From contig CM045751.1 of assembly GCA_024760905.1 (NCBI GenBank), forward strand, positions 11,207,501 to 11,271,500: DNA of 64,000 bases, in the 5' to 3' direction. The first letter of the stretch is position 1; each line of letters starts with the position of its first letter. Both the position numbers and the translations under genes were made by a program. The notes beneath the pieces are model-generated. The model was not told the DNA's origin. It was given only the letters and a program-made list of their open reading frames with translations, and ran no database searches. The DNA comes from Plotosus lineatus (taxonomy: Eukaryota > Chordata > Actinopteri > Siluriformes > Plotosidae). Shown here one piece after another: positions 35,798 to 46,757 of the stretch.

Positions 35798-36273
35798 CAG
35801 GGATCCCTCACTTTCCGCGGTTAATGGGGACCGGGACCCCCGCACCAGTTTTCCGTAAAGTAGGATCGAACCCCCCCCCCCCCCCCTGATTGACGTATAC
35901 GTACATGTACATGTGTATACAATATCAATAAATACATATTCAACTATAGAAATGCTTATAATAACAATTAAACATGCAAAAATAATGCATAAGATGTAAA
36001 TAAAATATAAATACATACACATACAGACACGCGCACACACACAGCTGCGCACATCACATAAAAATGTAAGTAGGTTTGTTGGGGGGTTTTGGGTTGGGTT
36101 TTTTTTTTTTTTTTTTTTGGGGGGACGACGACTTTGTTTTGTGGCATTTTCCTTAAGTTTTTCCCTATTTTTCCTTAATATCCTTATTTTTTATTTTTCA
36201 ATGAATATTTTTGAAAAACCCACAAAGCACTGAAGCCGTAGAAACTGAAGCACGAAGTAGCGAGGGATCACTG
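35798..36273. mobile_element. GGGATCCC-end MITE, 476 bp
   Basis: CAGGGATCCCTCACTTTCCG start and GCGAGGGATCACTG end with TA on both sides. Confidence 0.82.
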
Positions 36274-36446
36274 TATAGTGAAGTTATACAGTGCTCGTGA
36301 TATTCAAATTTGGAAAAATTGCAAAAACTGATTTTTAAATTCAGATCAAATCCAAAAAGTACCAAAACCTTTTCATTTTCATTATCAATATAAAAGCTGT
36401 TTGAATATTATACATCGCTCTATTGTATTTGATCCATTTAGCATAC

Positions 36447-36814
36447 CAGGCCATCGCAGGTGCTCATCGCTGCTTGACCTTTGGCGGCTGATTCACTCCA
36501 AACCTCTCCAATGAAGTAGCACAAAGAATTGCTGGGAGATTGTAATTTGGAACCCTGGAGGCCACCACATCTCCGTTCTGTGAGAAAACCAGGAGCTAGA
36601 AGATATGGGTTCAGGCTGAGGTTGAAAAGCAAGTCCTTGCCATTGTATTGTAAATGGTAGAAAACATGAGGCAGGTTTTTAATGCTGTCCGCAGTCTGCC
36701 TCCGGCGGAGTCGACTCACACGGTAGGACACGAGGTTTGAGAGAACAGCTCCATCTGAATCCACTCTCTGTGGGTGAACAATCTCATACTGGAGAAGCCC
36801 TTCCAGAGAGCGAC
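36447..36814 (-). CDS. adamts7: ADAMTS7-like metalloprotease, coding exon 2 (prodomain)
   Basis: This 368-nt exon (acceptor TTCTGCAG|GT, donor CTG|GTATGC) encodes residues ~37-159 of the predicted protein, the N-terminal part of the prodomain (Pep_M12B_propep). Recognisable ADAMTS7/12 blocks include YEIVHPQRVDSDG, LLFNLSLNPYLLAPGF, TERRCGGLQG and GEVWSES followed by MSTCDGL. NLS is a potential N-glycosylation site. The wording LLAPGF and GEVWSES is closer to vertebrate ADAMTS7 than to ADAMTS12 as I remember them. Entry phase 1 and exit phase 0 match the flanking exons exactly. The prodomain keeps the protease latent and assists folding until furin-type cleavage. Confidence 0.93.
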
Positions 36815-37439
36815 CTGCAGAACCCAAATAAATGGATATCACTGGTTATTAGAGCACTCACTTAATGAACATTAAATGAGAAGAAATGAATACTCCAGGG
36901 ACGCACTATTGTCCAGCAAAGAACAACGGACCACAATTTTGCTTTGAGCTACATGTAAACAAACGTTTCTGTCTGAAACAATGCTGTTGAAAAAAATAAA
37001 CCCTGAGCGCATGGAGCTTAACGTCATGATGTTTATTCATGCATTTCTCAAGAGGCTTACTCAGAATTTTCCATTGTCTATACGTCTCTTTTCAACTGAG
37101 ACCATTGTTCCACATGTGACCCCGATATCATGAACTGGCAGAGAGCAAAAGAGGACAAGAAGGCTTCCTGTCCAAACCCAGCCTGAGTGCGGACATCTCA
37201 ACCATCAGACAGGAAACAACTACACAGATGCTAGAATTATACCGTTTCATTTTACATCACCAAAGATGTTTTAGTTTGGACAGGCAGCTGTTTCATGCAA
37301 ACAAACAAACAAACAAAAAAAAGACAAAAGTCGCATTGTCTAAGACGTCCACAACAAAAATCATGCTAAATTTTACAACTTGCATGTGATATATAAAACA
37401 AAGTGAAGCGTAAGGCCTAACATCATATCTTATCTTTTG
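36815..37439. other. Intron 1 sequence of adamts7, no gene seen
   Basis: Unique-looking sequence between the prodomain exon and repeats. Confidence 0.4.
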
Positions 37440-37730
37440 TATCGCTTTATCCTTTGTCACAGAGGCTGGAACCCATCCCAGCCAACAACAGAGTACATCC
37501 TGAACAGCTCATCAGTCCATCGCCAGCACATACACACAACGATTAACAATTACGTACACTTAAGGGAAATCATGAATATTCAATTAGCCTAATATGCATG
37601 TCTTTAGATTGGGGGAGGAGTCAGGAGAACCAGGAAGAAACCCACACAAGCATAACAGAACGTGCCAGGGTCTTGAACCCAAGACCTTCTTTGTGTGAGG
37701 CTAACCACTTATACAACACCATGTCTCTGT
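37440..37730 (-). mobile_element. tRNA-derived SINE, family B, diverged
   Basis: GGAACCCATCCCAGCC tail region and a head ending AAGACCTTCTTTGTGTGAGG on plus. Confidence 0.6.
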
Positions 37731-37751
37731 AAGCTCAACATTTAATGTGCA

Positions 37752-37945
37752 CTTCTTCTTGTTTCCTTTCGGCTTTTTCCCTTCTTCAAGGGTCGCCGCA
37801 GCCAATCATCTGGTTCGCACGTTTGATTTGGCATAGGTTTTCACGTCGGACGCCCTTCCTGACACAACCCTTTAGCAAGGGACAGAAACACGCCGACGGC
37901 TATGGAGCCGACGCGATGGTGCGTTTACATGCCTTTCACCATGCA
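37752..37945 (-). mobile_element. RTE-tailed SINE fragment
   Basis: On plus TTTCGGCTTTTTCCCTTC, TCTGGTTCGCACGTTTGATT and GTCGGACGCCCTTCCTGACA, the inverse of the 28020-28130 tail. The SINE body (AAACACGCCGACGGCTATG) is attached, as in the copy at 27759. Confidence 0.7.
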
Positions 37946-38184
37946 GTGGTTCCCATCCTGTTTTAACTCCTGCACCCCTGAAAAGATTTTGCTCTGACCT
38001 CACATCCCCTACATTTTATACTTTATACATTATACTTTGGATGAAGGATGTGGACTCATCCTAAATTTTAACAAAAGAAGATATTTATTTCAAAAGTTAC
38101 AGCTCTGCTTCTCCCACCCCCTGGTCTTGCTGGTTTGATGTCTTGTAGCTCCAGGGGGTGCAAGCACCCCCGGTAGGGAACCCC

Positions 38185-38345
38185 TGCCATAGACAGTGAG
38201 AGACATGTTGGCCTTTGATAACCCAGTTAACTGCATTGGGGGTGACAGTGATAACCTTGTGGAGAGTGAGACTCGAACCATTAACCTTAGGATCAGCGAT
38301 CCAGCGCCCTTTACCATGAGGCTTCCAGCACCCTTTACTGCAGGG
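38185..38345 (-). mobile_element. Family A SINE seeding the minisatellite
   Basis: Contains GACAGTGAGAGACATG, AACCCAGTTAACTGCATTGG and GATCAGCGATCCAGCGCCCT, the standard body and head. At the box A region the sequence turns into tandem 24-bp units. Confidence 0.75.
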
Positions 38346-40985
38346 CCTCCAGTGCCCTTTACTGCCAGGCCACCACTGCCCTTTACCTCCAGGCCATCAG
38401 CGCCCTTTACCACCAGGCTACCACTGCCCTTTATTGCCAGGCCTCCAGCGCCCTTTGCCGCCAGGCCTCCAGCACCCTTTACCACCAGGCCTCGAGCGCC
38501 CTTTAACCACTAGGCCTCCAGTGCCCTTTACTGCCAGGCCTCCAGCACCTCCAGCACCCTTTACCGCCAAGTCACCACTGCCCTTTACCACCAGGCCACC
38601 ATTGCTCTTTACCGCCAGGCCTCCAGCGCCCTTTACCACCATGACTCCAGCGCCCTTTACCGCCAGGCCTCAAGCGCCCTTTATCACCAGGCCTCCAGTG
38701 CCCTTTACCACCAGGCCACCACCGGCCTTTACCGCCAGGCCTCCAGCGCCCTTTACCGCCAGGCCTCCAGCGCCCTTTATCACCATGACTCCAGCGCCCT
38801 TTACTGCCAGGCCTCGAGCGCCCTTTACCGCCAGGCCTCCAGCACCCTTTACCGCCATGACTCCCGCGCCCTTTACTGCCAGGCCTCGGCGCCCTTTACC
38901 ACTAGGCCTCCAGTGCCCTTTACTGCCAGGCCTCCAGCACCTCCAGCACCCTTTACCGCCAGGTCACCACTGCCCTTTACCACCAGGCCACCACCGGCCT
39001 TTACCGCCAGGTCTCCAGCGCCCTTTACCACCATGCCTCCAGCGCCCTTTACCACCATGACTCCAGCGCCCTTTACCGCCAGGCCTCGAGCGCCCTTTAT
39101 CACCAGGCCACCACCGGCCTTTACCGCCAGGCCTCCAGCGCCCTTTACCACTATGACTCCAGCGCCCTTTACCGCCATGACTCCAGCGCCCTTTACCGCC
39201 AGGCCTCGAGCGCCCTTTACCACTAGGCCTCCAGTGCCCTTTACTGCCAGGCCTCCAGCACTTCCATCACCCTTTACCGCCAGGTCACCACCGGCCTTTA
39301 CCGCCAGGTCTCCAGCGCCCTTTACCACCATGACTCCAGCGCCCTTTACCGCCAGGCCTCGAGCGCCCTTTATCACCAGGCCTCCAGTGCCCTTTACCAC
39401 CAGGCCACCACCAGCCTTTACCGCCAGGCCTCCAGCGCCCTTTACCGCCAGGCCTCCAGCGCCCTTTATCACCATGACTCCAGCGCCCTTTACCGCCAGG
39501 TCTCCAGCGCCCTTTACCACCATGACTCCAGCGCCCTTTACCGCCAGGCCTCAAGCGCCCTTTATCACCAGGCCTCCAGTGCCCTTTACCACCAGGCCAC
39601 CACCGGCCTTTACCGCCAGGCCTCCAGCGCCCTTTACCGCCAGGCCTCCAGCGCCCTTTATCACCATGACTCCAGCGCCCTTTACTGCCAGGCCTCGAGC
39701 GCCCTTTACCGCCAGGCCTCCAGCACCCTTTACCGCCATGACTCCCGCGCCCTTTACTGCCAGGCCTCGAGCGCCCTTTACCACTAGGCCTCCAGTGCCC
39801 TTTACTGCCAGGCCTCCAGCACCTCCAGCACCCTTTACCGCCAGGTCACCACTGCCCTTTACCACCAGGCCACCACCGGCCTTTACCGCCAGGTCTCCAG
39901 CGCCCTTTACCACCATGCCTCCAGCGCCCTTTACCACCATGACTCCAGCGCCCTTTACCGCCAGGCCTCGAGCGCCCTTTATCACCAGGCCTCCAGTGCC
40001 CTTTACCACCAGGCCACCACCGGCCTTTACCGCCAGGCCTCCAGCGCCCTTTACCACTATGACTCCAGCGCCCTTTACCGCCATGACTCCAGCGCCCTTT
40101 ACCGCCAGGCCTCGAGCGCCCTTTACCACTAGGCCTCCAGTGCCCTTTACTGCCAGGCCTCCAGCACTTCCATCACCCTTTACCGCCAGGTCACCACCGG
40201 CCTTTACCGCCAGGTCTCCAGCGCCCTTTACCACCATGACTCCAGCGCCCTTTACCGCCAGGCCTCGAGCGCCCTTTATCACCAGGCCTCCAGTGCCCTT
40301 TACCACCAGGCCACCACCAGCCTTTACCGCCAGGCCTCCAGCGCCCTTTACCGCCAGGCCTCCAGCGCCCTTTATCACCATGACTCCAGCGCCCTTTACC
40401 GCCAGGTCTCCAGCGCCCTTTACCACCATGACTCCAGCGCCCTTTACCGCCAGGCCTCAAGCGCCCTTTATCACCAGGCCTCCAGTGCCCTTTACCACCA
40501 GGCCACCACCGGCCTTTACCGCCAGGCCTCCAGCGCCCTTTACCGCCAGGCCTCCAGCGCCCTTTATCACCATGACTCCAGCGCCCTTTACTGCCAGGCC
40601 TCGAGCGCCCTTTACCGCCAGGCCTCCAGCACCCTTTACCGCCATGACTCCCGCGCCCTTTACTGCCAGGCCTCGAGCGCCCTTTACCACTAGGCCTCCA
40701 GTGCCCTTTACTGCCAGGCCTCCAGCACCTCCAGCACCCTTTACCGCCAGGTCACCACTGCCCTTTACCACCAGGCCACCACCGGCCTTTACCGCCAGGT
40801 CTCCAGCGCCCTTTACCACCATGCCTCCAGCGCCCTTTACCACCATGACTCCAGCGCCCTTTACCGCCAGGCCTCGAGCGCCCTTTATCACCAGGCCACC
40901 ACCGGCCTTTACCGCCAAGCCTCCAGCACCCTTTACCGCCATGCCTCCTGCGCCCTTTACCGCCAGGCCACCACTGCCCTTTATA
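38310..40985. repeat. 24-bp minisatellite with ~0.9-kb higher-order repeat
   Basis: About 110 tandem copies of a 24-bp unit of the form ccagcgccctttaccgccagg + cct, with variants (ACCACCATGACT, ATCACCAGG, AGGTCACCAC). A marker variant CCTCCAGCACCTCCAGCACC recurs at 38931, 39813 and 40719, giving higher-order periods of 882 and 906 bp, which differ by one unit. Because 24 is a multiple of 3, frames stay open on both strands (697 codons plus, 292 minus, reading PAPFTARP or VKGAGGLA); these are not genes. It lies in intron 1 of adamts7, upstream of exon 2. Confidence 0.92.
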
Positions 40986-41400
40986 ATCATGTGTTCCTTC
41001 CTTTGAAATCCTCTATAGCTTTTGAGTCCCCAAAAATTTTAGTTCTCACTCCATTCGCCTGTCCTAATTCTTCAGATTAGTTTTTGAAGACATTATACTC
41101 ATAGAATAAAACATTAATTTTATTCTTTTGCTGAGAAACAATAGGAGCACCAATTTTTGGACTCAGATGCACCAATTAAAAACCAGTGAGAGTGTGGAGC
41201 ATGACTAACAGTCACATCATAAACTGATCCACACATTAATGGGGCTTTTCCCAAAGATTTTCATGCATGAATAAATTCTCTGCAGGGACAGATTTATGAT
41301 CCTTGAATAATCCTGCAGAAGGTGTTTGTGCTCTGCAGGCTGAGAGGATGACAGAACTTTCTTCATTTAAACTCAGAACTCTTCTGCTTCCGAATCTTAC

Positions 41401-41509
41401 CTGCAGGTCCATTCAGTGCGTTGGGTTCTGCGTTCTCAACAAGGCTCAGAAGAACAGCTGGGAGGAAGAAAGCCGAACCAAACGCACGGACTCCGCGCTG
41501 CGAGTGCAT
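41401..41509 (-). CDS. adamts7: ADAMTS7-like metalloprotease, coding exon 1 (signal peptide)
   Basis: First coding exon of a secreted ADAMTS protease. It reads 36 codons plus one base from an ATG at 41509, starting MHSQRGVRAFGSAFFLPAVL: a short basic stretch followed by a hydrophobic signal-peptide core. It ends at a good donor (CAG|GTAAGA), and its phase 1 end fits the acceptor of the prodomain exon at 36814. The flanking 41.4-41.7 kb is GC-richer than the neighbourhood, as expected near a promoter. Family assignment rests on the downstream exons; signal exons are poorly conserved, so the exact start is inferred from the signal-peptide character and phase match. Plus-strand open frames over this region are shadows. 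Confidence 0.72.
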
Positions 41510-41990
41510 CCTCAAATCTCAGCAAGCTCGTGCACGTCACTCACGCAACGGAAGGTCATTTTAAAACGCTTTCTATTTCGCACGTGTTTGGGAAATGGTT
41601 TGGTTGAACCGAGAACGCAGCCTGATGGAAGCCATGGCGCAGGATGGGACTCTGAAACTTCTCAGCTCCCATGAACGCGCGCCATCCCGAGGAACCCGAG
41701 TCCAGCGCTGGACTCCTGGCTGAAGGTCTGGGGACGAGGTTGCCAGATTGTATCCTCAGAATTTACAGCCCAGGAGCGCCTTCAAGCCCGCCCAGATTCT
41801 CCATACACGTCCCTATCGACAACTTTTCCAAAGTTCACTCCCAATCCCAAGGCAGTTTTTTTGTCCCAGCCCTATCAGGGTTGCCAGATTGTTCCGATTA
41901 AAATAATAATTTTAATCCCAACGTCAGAAAAAAAAAACAGATCTCACTATAACGCACACATTTCCAAATCCTCTGAAACCTTTAAGAGTC
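41510..41990. other. Presumed promoter/5' UTR region of adamts7 (minus strand)
   Basis: Relatively GC-rich stretch with several CpG sites immediately upstream of exon 1 (CACGCAACGG, CGCACGTG, GAACGCGCGCCATC). I see no clear TATA box. A plus-strand 123-codon frame here overlaps exon 1 antisense and is not supported as a gene. Confidence 0.4.
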
Positions 41991-42195
41991 CAGAGAAGGG
42001 CTAGAGCCTTTTTCAGCCGACACTGCTAGAAGGCGGGGTGCACCCTGAGCAGTTCTCCAGACCACCACAGGACACACACACACACACACACAAACATTCG
42101 AACCTATTGGCAATGTGGAACCAGTCGCCTCGTTAATCGAACCCATGACCTTCGTGCTGTAAGGCGGACATGCTAACCACTATCCCCGCATGCCA
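41990..42195 (-). mobile_element. tRNA-derived SINE, family B
   Basis: The head at right on minus is GTGGTTAGCATGTCCGCC; includes a short (CA)n run. Confidence 0.65.
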
Positions 42196-42204
42196 CCCTG
42201 AATC

Positions 42205-42885
42205 AGTTCAGTTCAGTTTCTGTAACCGCTTAATCCTAATTACAGTCACGGGGAGGCTGGCGCCCATCCCAACAGACTCTGGGCGAGGGCAGAGTACACC
42301 CTGGACAGCTCGCCAGGCCATCACGGGGCCGAAACACGCTAACGGCTTTGCAGCTACTCTTGTCGAAAGTCAGCAATGGTTCTTTTACATCAGGGGTCAC
42401 CAACCTTTTTGAAACTGAGAGCTACTTCTTGGGTACCAATTAATGCGAAGGGATACCAGGTCGATATACACTTCTGAAATTACAAATTTGCTCAGTTTAC
42501 CTTTAATTATATGTTATTATTAATAATTAATGAGATTCATCTATGTGAAGATATTGCTTGGATTTAAAAATATATAGAAAAAAATAAGATGCAGCTCAAT
42601 GAAGAGTGGCGCTATGGAGCCATGGGCCTGTCCTAAAAATAGCAGTGAACAGGTCCGCGGGCAACTTATATTGTCCTTGCGGGCTACCTGGTGCCCGCGG
42701 GCACCACGTTGGTGATCCCTGTTTTACATGAACCTCACACCATAGACAGTGAGAGACATGGCTGGCCTTTGATAACCCAGTTCGATGCACTTGGGTGAAA
42801 GTGACAACCTTGTGGTGAGTGGGGCTTGAAACCCCGCCTTATGACCAGTGATCCAACACCTATACCACTAGGCCACCACTGCCCA
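42205..42885 (-). mobile_element. Family A SINE split by a hAT-like MITE
   Basis: Tail AACCGCTTAATCCTAATTAC at left and head CTAGGCCACCACTGCCC at right; interrupted at 42391-42721. Confidence 0.82.
42391..42721. mobile_element. hAT-like MITE, 331 bp, perfect 8-bp target duplication
   Basis: CAGGGGTCACCAACC start and GGTGATCCCTG end, flanked by ttttacat on both sides (42383-42390, 42722-42729). Nested in a family A SINE. Confidence 0.88.
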
Positions 42886-43154
42886 CCCTGAATCAGATTT
42901 TATTTAATAGCATTTCTGTTGTACGCCCTTTGTTGCAAACAAACAAACAAACAAACAAACAAAAAATATACGCATCAAACGATTTCCTGGTCAGAATCAG
43001 TTGTAGCTCACAAATGGAAACAAATTTAGGATAATTGGTCAATTCGCAAGCAGCACCTGAACGATAGGTCCAAATCAAAATAATATTGGCCTGCAAACCA
43101 TACGATACGCTACATAATTCATACTGCATACTTTATTGATTTATTAAATAATTT

Positions 43155-43265
43155 TGTCCAGCTGTCCAGGGTGTACTCTGCCCTCACCTGGAGTCGGCTG
43201 GGATGGGCGTCAGCCTTCTTGTGACCATAATTAGGATTAAACGGTTACAGAAAATGAATGGATGA
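43155..43265 (+). mobile_element. Common SINE tail fragment
   Basis: CAGCTGTCCAGGGTGTACTC to GGATTAAACGGTTACAGAAA plus AATGAATGGATG. Confidence 0.65.
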
Positions 43266-43317
43266 AATAATATTGTGTTTATTAAAAAAAATAAAAATAA
43301 ATAAATAAATAAAAATT

Positions 43318-43602
43318 GGCGAGGCTAGTGGTGTAGTGGTTAGGGTGCTGTGTTCATGATTGGGAGGTTGTGTGTTCGAATCCCAGTTAGACCCCCACTG
43401 TGCTAAGACCCCTGGGCAAGGTCTCAACCACAAGTGTGCCTCTGTTCACCCAGTAGTATAAACGGGTACCAGTAAAATATACTGGGAAGGTAACCTACGA
43501 TGGACAAGCGTCTCATCCAGGAGGAGTTGAGCTCCTGGTCGCTTCACGCTACGGAAACCGGGGATAAGCACCTGTCGGATGAACCACTGTGGCTCGGGTA
43601 TA
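43318..43602 (+). mobile_element. tRNA-derived SINE, family C
   Basis: GTGTAGTGGTTAGGGTGCTG head, GTTCGAATCCC box B, and AGTATAAACGGGTACC body. Confidence 0.75.
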
Positions 43603-43605
43603 AAA

Positions 43606-43693
43606 AGCAGTGACAACCTGTTGAGAGTGGGGCTTGAACCCCCAACCTTATGATCAGTGATCCAGCACCATTACCACCAGCCCACCACTGGCC
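43606..43693 (-). mobile_element. Family A SINE head fragment
   Basis: CAGTGACAACCTGTTGAGAG to CCACCACTGGCC. Confidence 0.65.
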
Positions 43694-44340
43694 ATAGAGA
43701 GAGCATGCAACTCTATACAGAATCTCCAGGATGTTTTGGAAGAAGTGAGACAGAAGCGCTAACTACTGTGCCACCCAGTTGCCCTGTTATACGTCACATA
43801 CAGTCTGTATTTTGTTCCAATTATTTATAATAACATTGCCGTAATCCACACCCTAAATATATCTGCTAGATATTCCACCAAAAAGTATAAATTATAGTCA
43901 TATTGTAATTATGCAAAAATATATTGTTTTCCATGTTAGAACTACCAACCTGTAGTTGTTTAGGATTATTGCTTTCAAAAAGGAGTAATAGGGGATAAAA
44001 CCCAATCTGGCAACATTATCTGCTGCTGTCTTTCTCGGTCCATGATCACCCTTTTCTTCCTCATATGAAACTGTGTTCCAGTACCGCCTCTTGGCTGAAA
44101 CGTGTGGGAGGACTGTGGCCCGAGGAGACAAAGAAATCCAGACACACATGATAAACCTCCCTTTTTATATAACTATAGTGCCATTCATGTCCATGAAGCC
44201 AACGGTTCAACTGCCTAAATTCATCCAGTTTCAGAACAATAAAAATGTTGCTGTGTTTACTAATTTTTTTTTTCATTTTTTTTTTTTTTTTTTTTTTGCT
44301 ATCAATAATTATTAATCTCAATTAGTCTTAGGCTGTATGT
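43694..44340. other. Intergenic sequence
   Basis: Between adamts7 and the receptor gene. A minus-strand frame near 44020-44140 (RRYWNTVSYEEEKGDHG) looks faintly coding but has no match I recognise; see findings. Confidence 0.3.
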
Positions 44341-44690
44341 CAGTTCATTTTCTGTATCCTGCTTAATCCTACTTAGTGTTGCGGGGACTGCTGGTGCCCA
44401 TCCCAGCCGAGTCTGGGCAAAGGCAGAGTACACCCTGGACAGCTCGCCAGGCCATCGGAGGGTGGAAACACGCTGACGGCTATGCGTCCTACTCTTGTCA
44501 AAAGTCAGCAATGGTTCTTTTTCATGAACCTCACTCTGTGGACAATGAGAGACATGGCCGGCCTTTGATAACCCAGTGAGCTGCACTGGGGTGGGGTGGG
44601 AGGTGACAACACGTTGAGAGTGGGGCTTGAAACCCCAACCCTAGGATCAGTGATCCAGCACCTCTTACCACCAGGCCACCACTGCCTTCC
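44341..44690 (-). mobile_element. tRNA-derived SINE, family A
   Basis: Full-length body with the head at right (CACCAGGCCACCACTGCC). Confidence 0.8.
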
Positions 44691-44698
44691 CTTTATTG

Positions 44699-45026
44699 TT
44701 CAGTTCATTTTCTGCAACCGCTTAATCCTAATTAGGGTCGCGCGGAGGCTGGCGCCCATCCCAGCTGACTCCGAGCGATGGCAGAGTACACGAAAACACG
44801 CTGACGGCTATGACGCTACTCTTGTCGAAAGTCAGCAATGGTTCTTTTACATGAACATAGACAGTGAGAGACATGGCCGGCCTTTGATAGCCCAGTTAGC
44901 TGCACGGGGTGGGTGGTGGGGTGGTGGGGGGGTGTGGTTGGGTGACATCATGTTGAGAGTGGTGCTTGAACCCCAGACCTTAGGATCAGTGATCCAGCAC
45001 CCCTTACCACCAGGCCACCCCTACCT
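44699..45026 (-). mobile_element. tRNA-derived SINE, family A
   Basis: A second copy directly after the previous one, followed by a 32-bp T run. Confidence 0.78.
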
Positions 45027-45027
45027 T

Positions 45028-45029
<2 letters not shown>

Positions 45030-45065
<36 letters not shown>

Positions 45066-45849
45066 TAGTTTAAAAAATGATGCCAATTGTCCCAGTGCTG
45101 CTCTTCAGTGTGGGAATCAAAGTCTGAAGGAGACAACTGAAGGTGACCCATTCTAATTCTAACCTAATTTAAATTCATCAGTGTTTTTGGAATCCATTAC
45201 AACGTTTGAATAGCCAAAGATATGAAAGATGTTAACAGTCTTTACCTTCCTGAAAGCCTCATATTTCTTCAGCGACAACCAGCCTCTGTAAGACATTACA
45301 GGAAGTTGCCACATCCCACGTTTATCAAACTAAACGAGACTTGGTGGAGAATGTAGTCTGCCTCATTAGTATGAATATACACAAGCAGCCCCAATTCAGA
45401 TTTATATTTTCTTGGATGTTGTGTAGCTTCCAGTGGACACCGTCACAGAACACCCTGTAATGAATGGACTGGTGAGCTGCTCAGGATTTTCCCTGCCTTC
45501 ACCCAAGCGTTGGCTGAGACGGGCTCTACGTAGCATCGCCATGACCCGTGTAGGATAAAGCTGTTTAGCAAATGATTGAATTAATGATTATCACGCAGCC
45601 GCGTTACAGAGAAAGCGGATTCGGTTACGTTATGTATATATCTTACGGGGTGTGGCACTATGGTGCCAAGAAAACGCTTCATGAGGAAGAAAACCAGACA
45701 TAGTTTGAATTTGCGCGAGTACAAAATTGCGAGTTTTCTTCAAAAACTTATGTTCTTGTTACACTTTGATCCAAAGCAACTGAGAATGACACTCAGGATA
45801 CAACAAGCACTTGAGAGTTAGGGTTCATTTTATTGGTTCATTTTTTTCA
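45030..45849. other. Intergenic sequence with small open frames
   Basis: Mostly unique-looking. Holds a 53-codon basic plus-strand frame (45659-45820) and a possible 40-nt minus-strand exon (45246-45285); neither is assignable. Confidence 0.3.
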
Positions 45850-46135
45850 GGCCGCTGGCATTCATCTCAGCCTACTCTGGGCAAAGGCAGGGTACACCCT
45901 GGATAGCTTACAGGCCATTGCAGTCCCAACACACATGGAGCCATTCACACTCACACTCACACTCACACCTAGGAGTGATTTGGAAGAGCCACTTAACCTA
46001 CTGTGCATGTTCTGGACTGTGGGATGAAAGCTCAGGACCTGGAGGAAAGCCACAGAAGCATGGGGAGAACGTGCAAACTCTACACAGGAATGTGCGAGCG
46101 CAGACCTTCTTGCTGTGAGGCGGACATTCTAACAG
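45850..46135 (-). mobile_element. tRNA-derived SINE, family B
   Basis: GCAAAGGCAGGGTACACCCT and a head at right (TGTGAGGCGGACATTC on plus). Confidence 0.68.
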
Positions 46136-46316
46136 TGAAGTAAAATGCAAACTTTTGAACTTCTTTTTGTAAATATATCATGAGATTGTTTGTATATATC
46201 TGATGAACATGTGTACATGTCATCGACTGGACAACAGGAGATACCTGCCAGTTGTTTTTAATTCTGGAAACCAGTGTGAACAAAGGCATGTAGAAAGCAC
46301 AAACCTCTACCAAGTA

Positions 46317-46317
46317 A

Positions 46318-46378
<61 letters not shown>
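46317..46378. repeat. (AAT)n microsatellite
   Basis: About 20 AAT units. Confidence 0.95.
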
Positions 46379-46469
46379 GCACCCCCTGCTGGGAACTGTT
46401 GTAGTAACACATTTCCAATACATTGCTGCCAAATGCTCATTCTAATTCAGATCCAGATGAATGGATTAA

Positions 46470-46742
46470 TGGAGACAAAGTCAGAGAGGCTAGATTGAGA
46501 TGGTTTGGACATGTACAGAGGAGGGATAGTGAGTATATTGGTAGTAGGATGTTGAGGTTGGAACTACCAGGTAGAAGGCCTAGAGGAAGACCAAAGAGAC
46601 GATTCATGGATGTGGTGAAGGAGGACATGAAGGCAGTTGGTGTAAGAGAAAACGATGCAGAGGATAGGGTGAGATGGAGGCAGATGATTCGCTGTGGCGA
46701 CCCCTGAAGGTAAAAGCCGAAAGGACAAGAAGAATAAGAAGA
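46470..46742 (+). mobile_element. 5'-truncated RTE-type LINE fragment, 15-bp target duplication
   Basis: Open through ARLRWFGHVQRRDSEYIGSR to MIRCGDP, then the 3' tail AAAGGACAAGAAGAATAAG. Flanked by agatgaatggattaa (46455-46469 and 46743-46757). Confidence 0.9.
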
Positions 46743-46757
46743 AGATGAATGGATTAA

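Noticed and set aside
39551..40429. 292-codon minus-strand VKGAGGLA-repeat frame as a gene
   Set aside because: Same minisatellite read on the other strand.
38300..40990. CRISPR-like regular repeats
   Set aside because: Repeat units are contiguous 24-mers without unique spacers, in a eukaryotic genome.
38913..41006. 697-codon proline-rich open frame as a gene
   Set aside because: Generated by a 24-bp tandem repeat (period divisible by three); long frames exist on both strands, with no exon context.
41303..41901. Plus-strand frames of 123 and 76 codons near the start of adamts7
   Set aside because: Antisense to the signal-peptide exon; no recognisable protein or splice partners.
44596..45156. 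186-codon plus-strand frame
   Set aside because: Runs through two SINE copies and a poly-T tract; SINE-derived.
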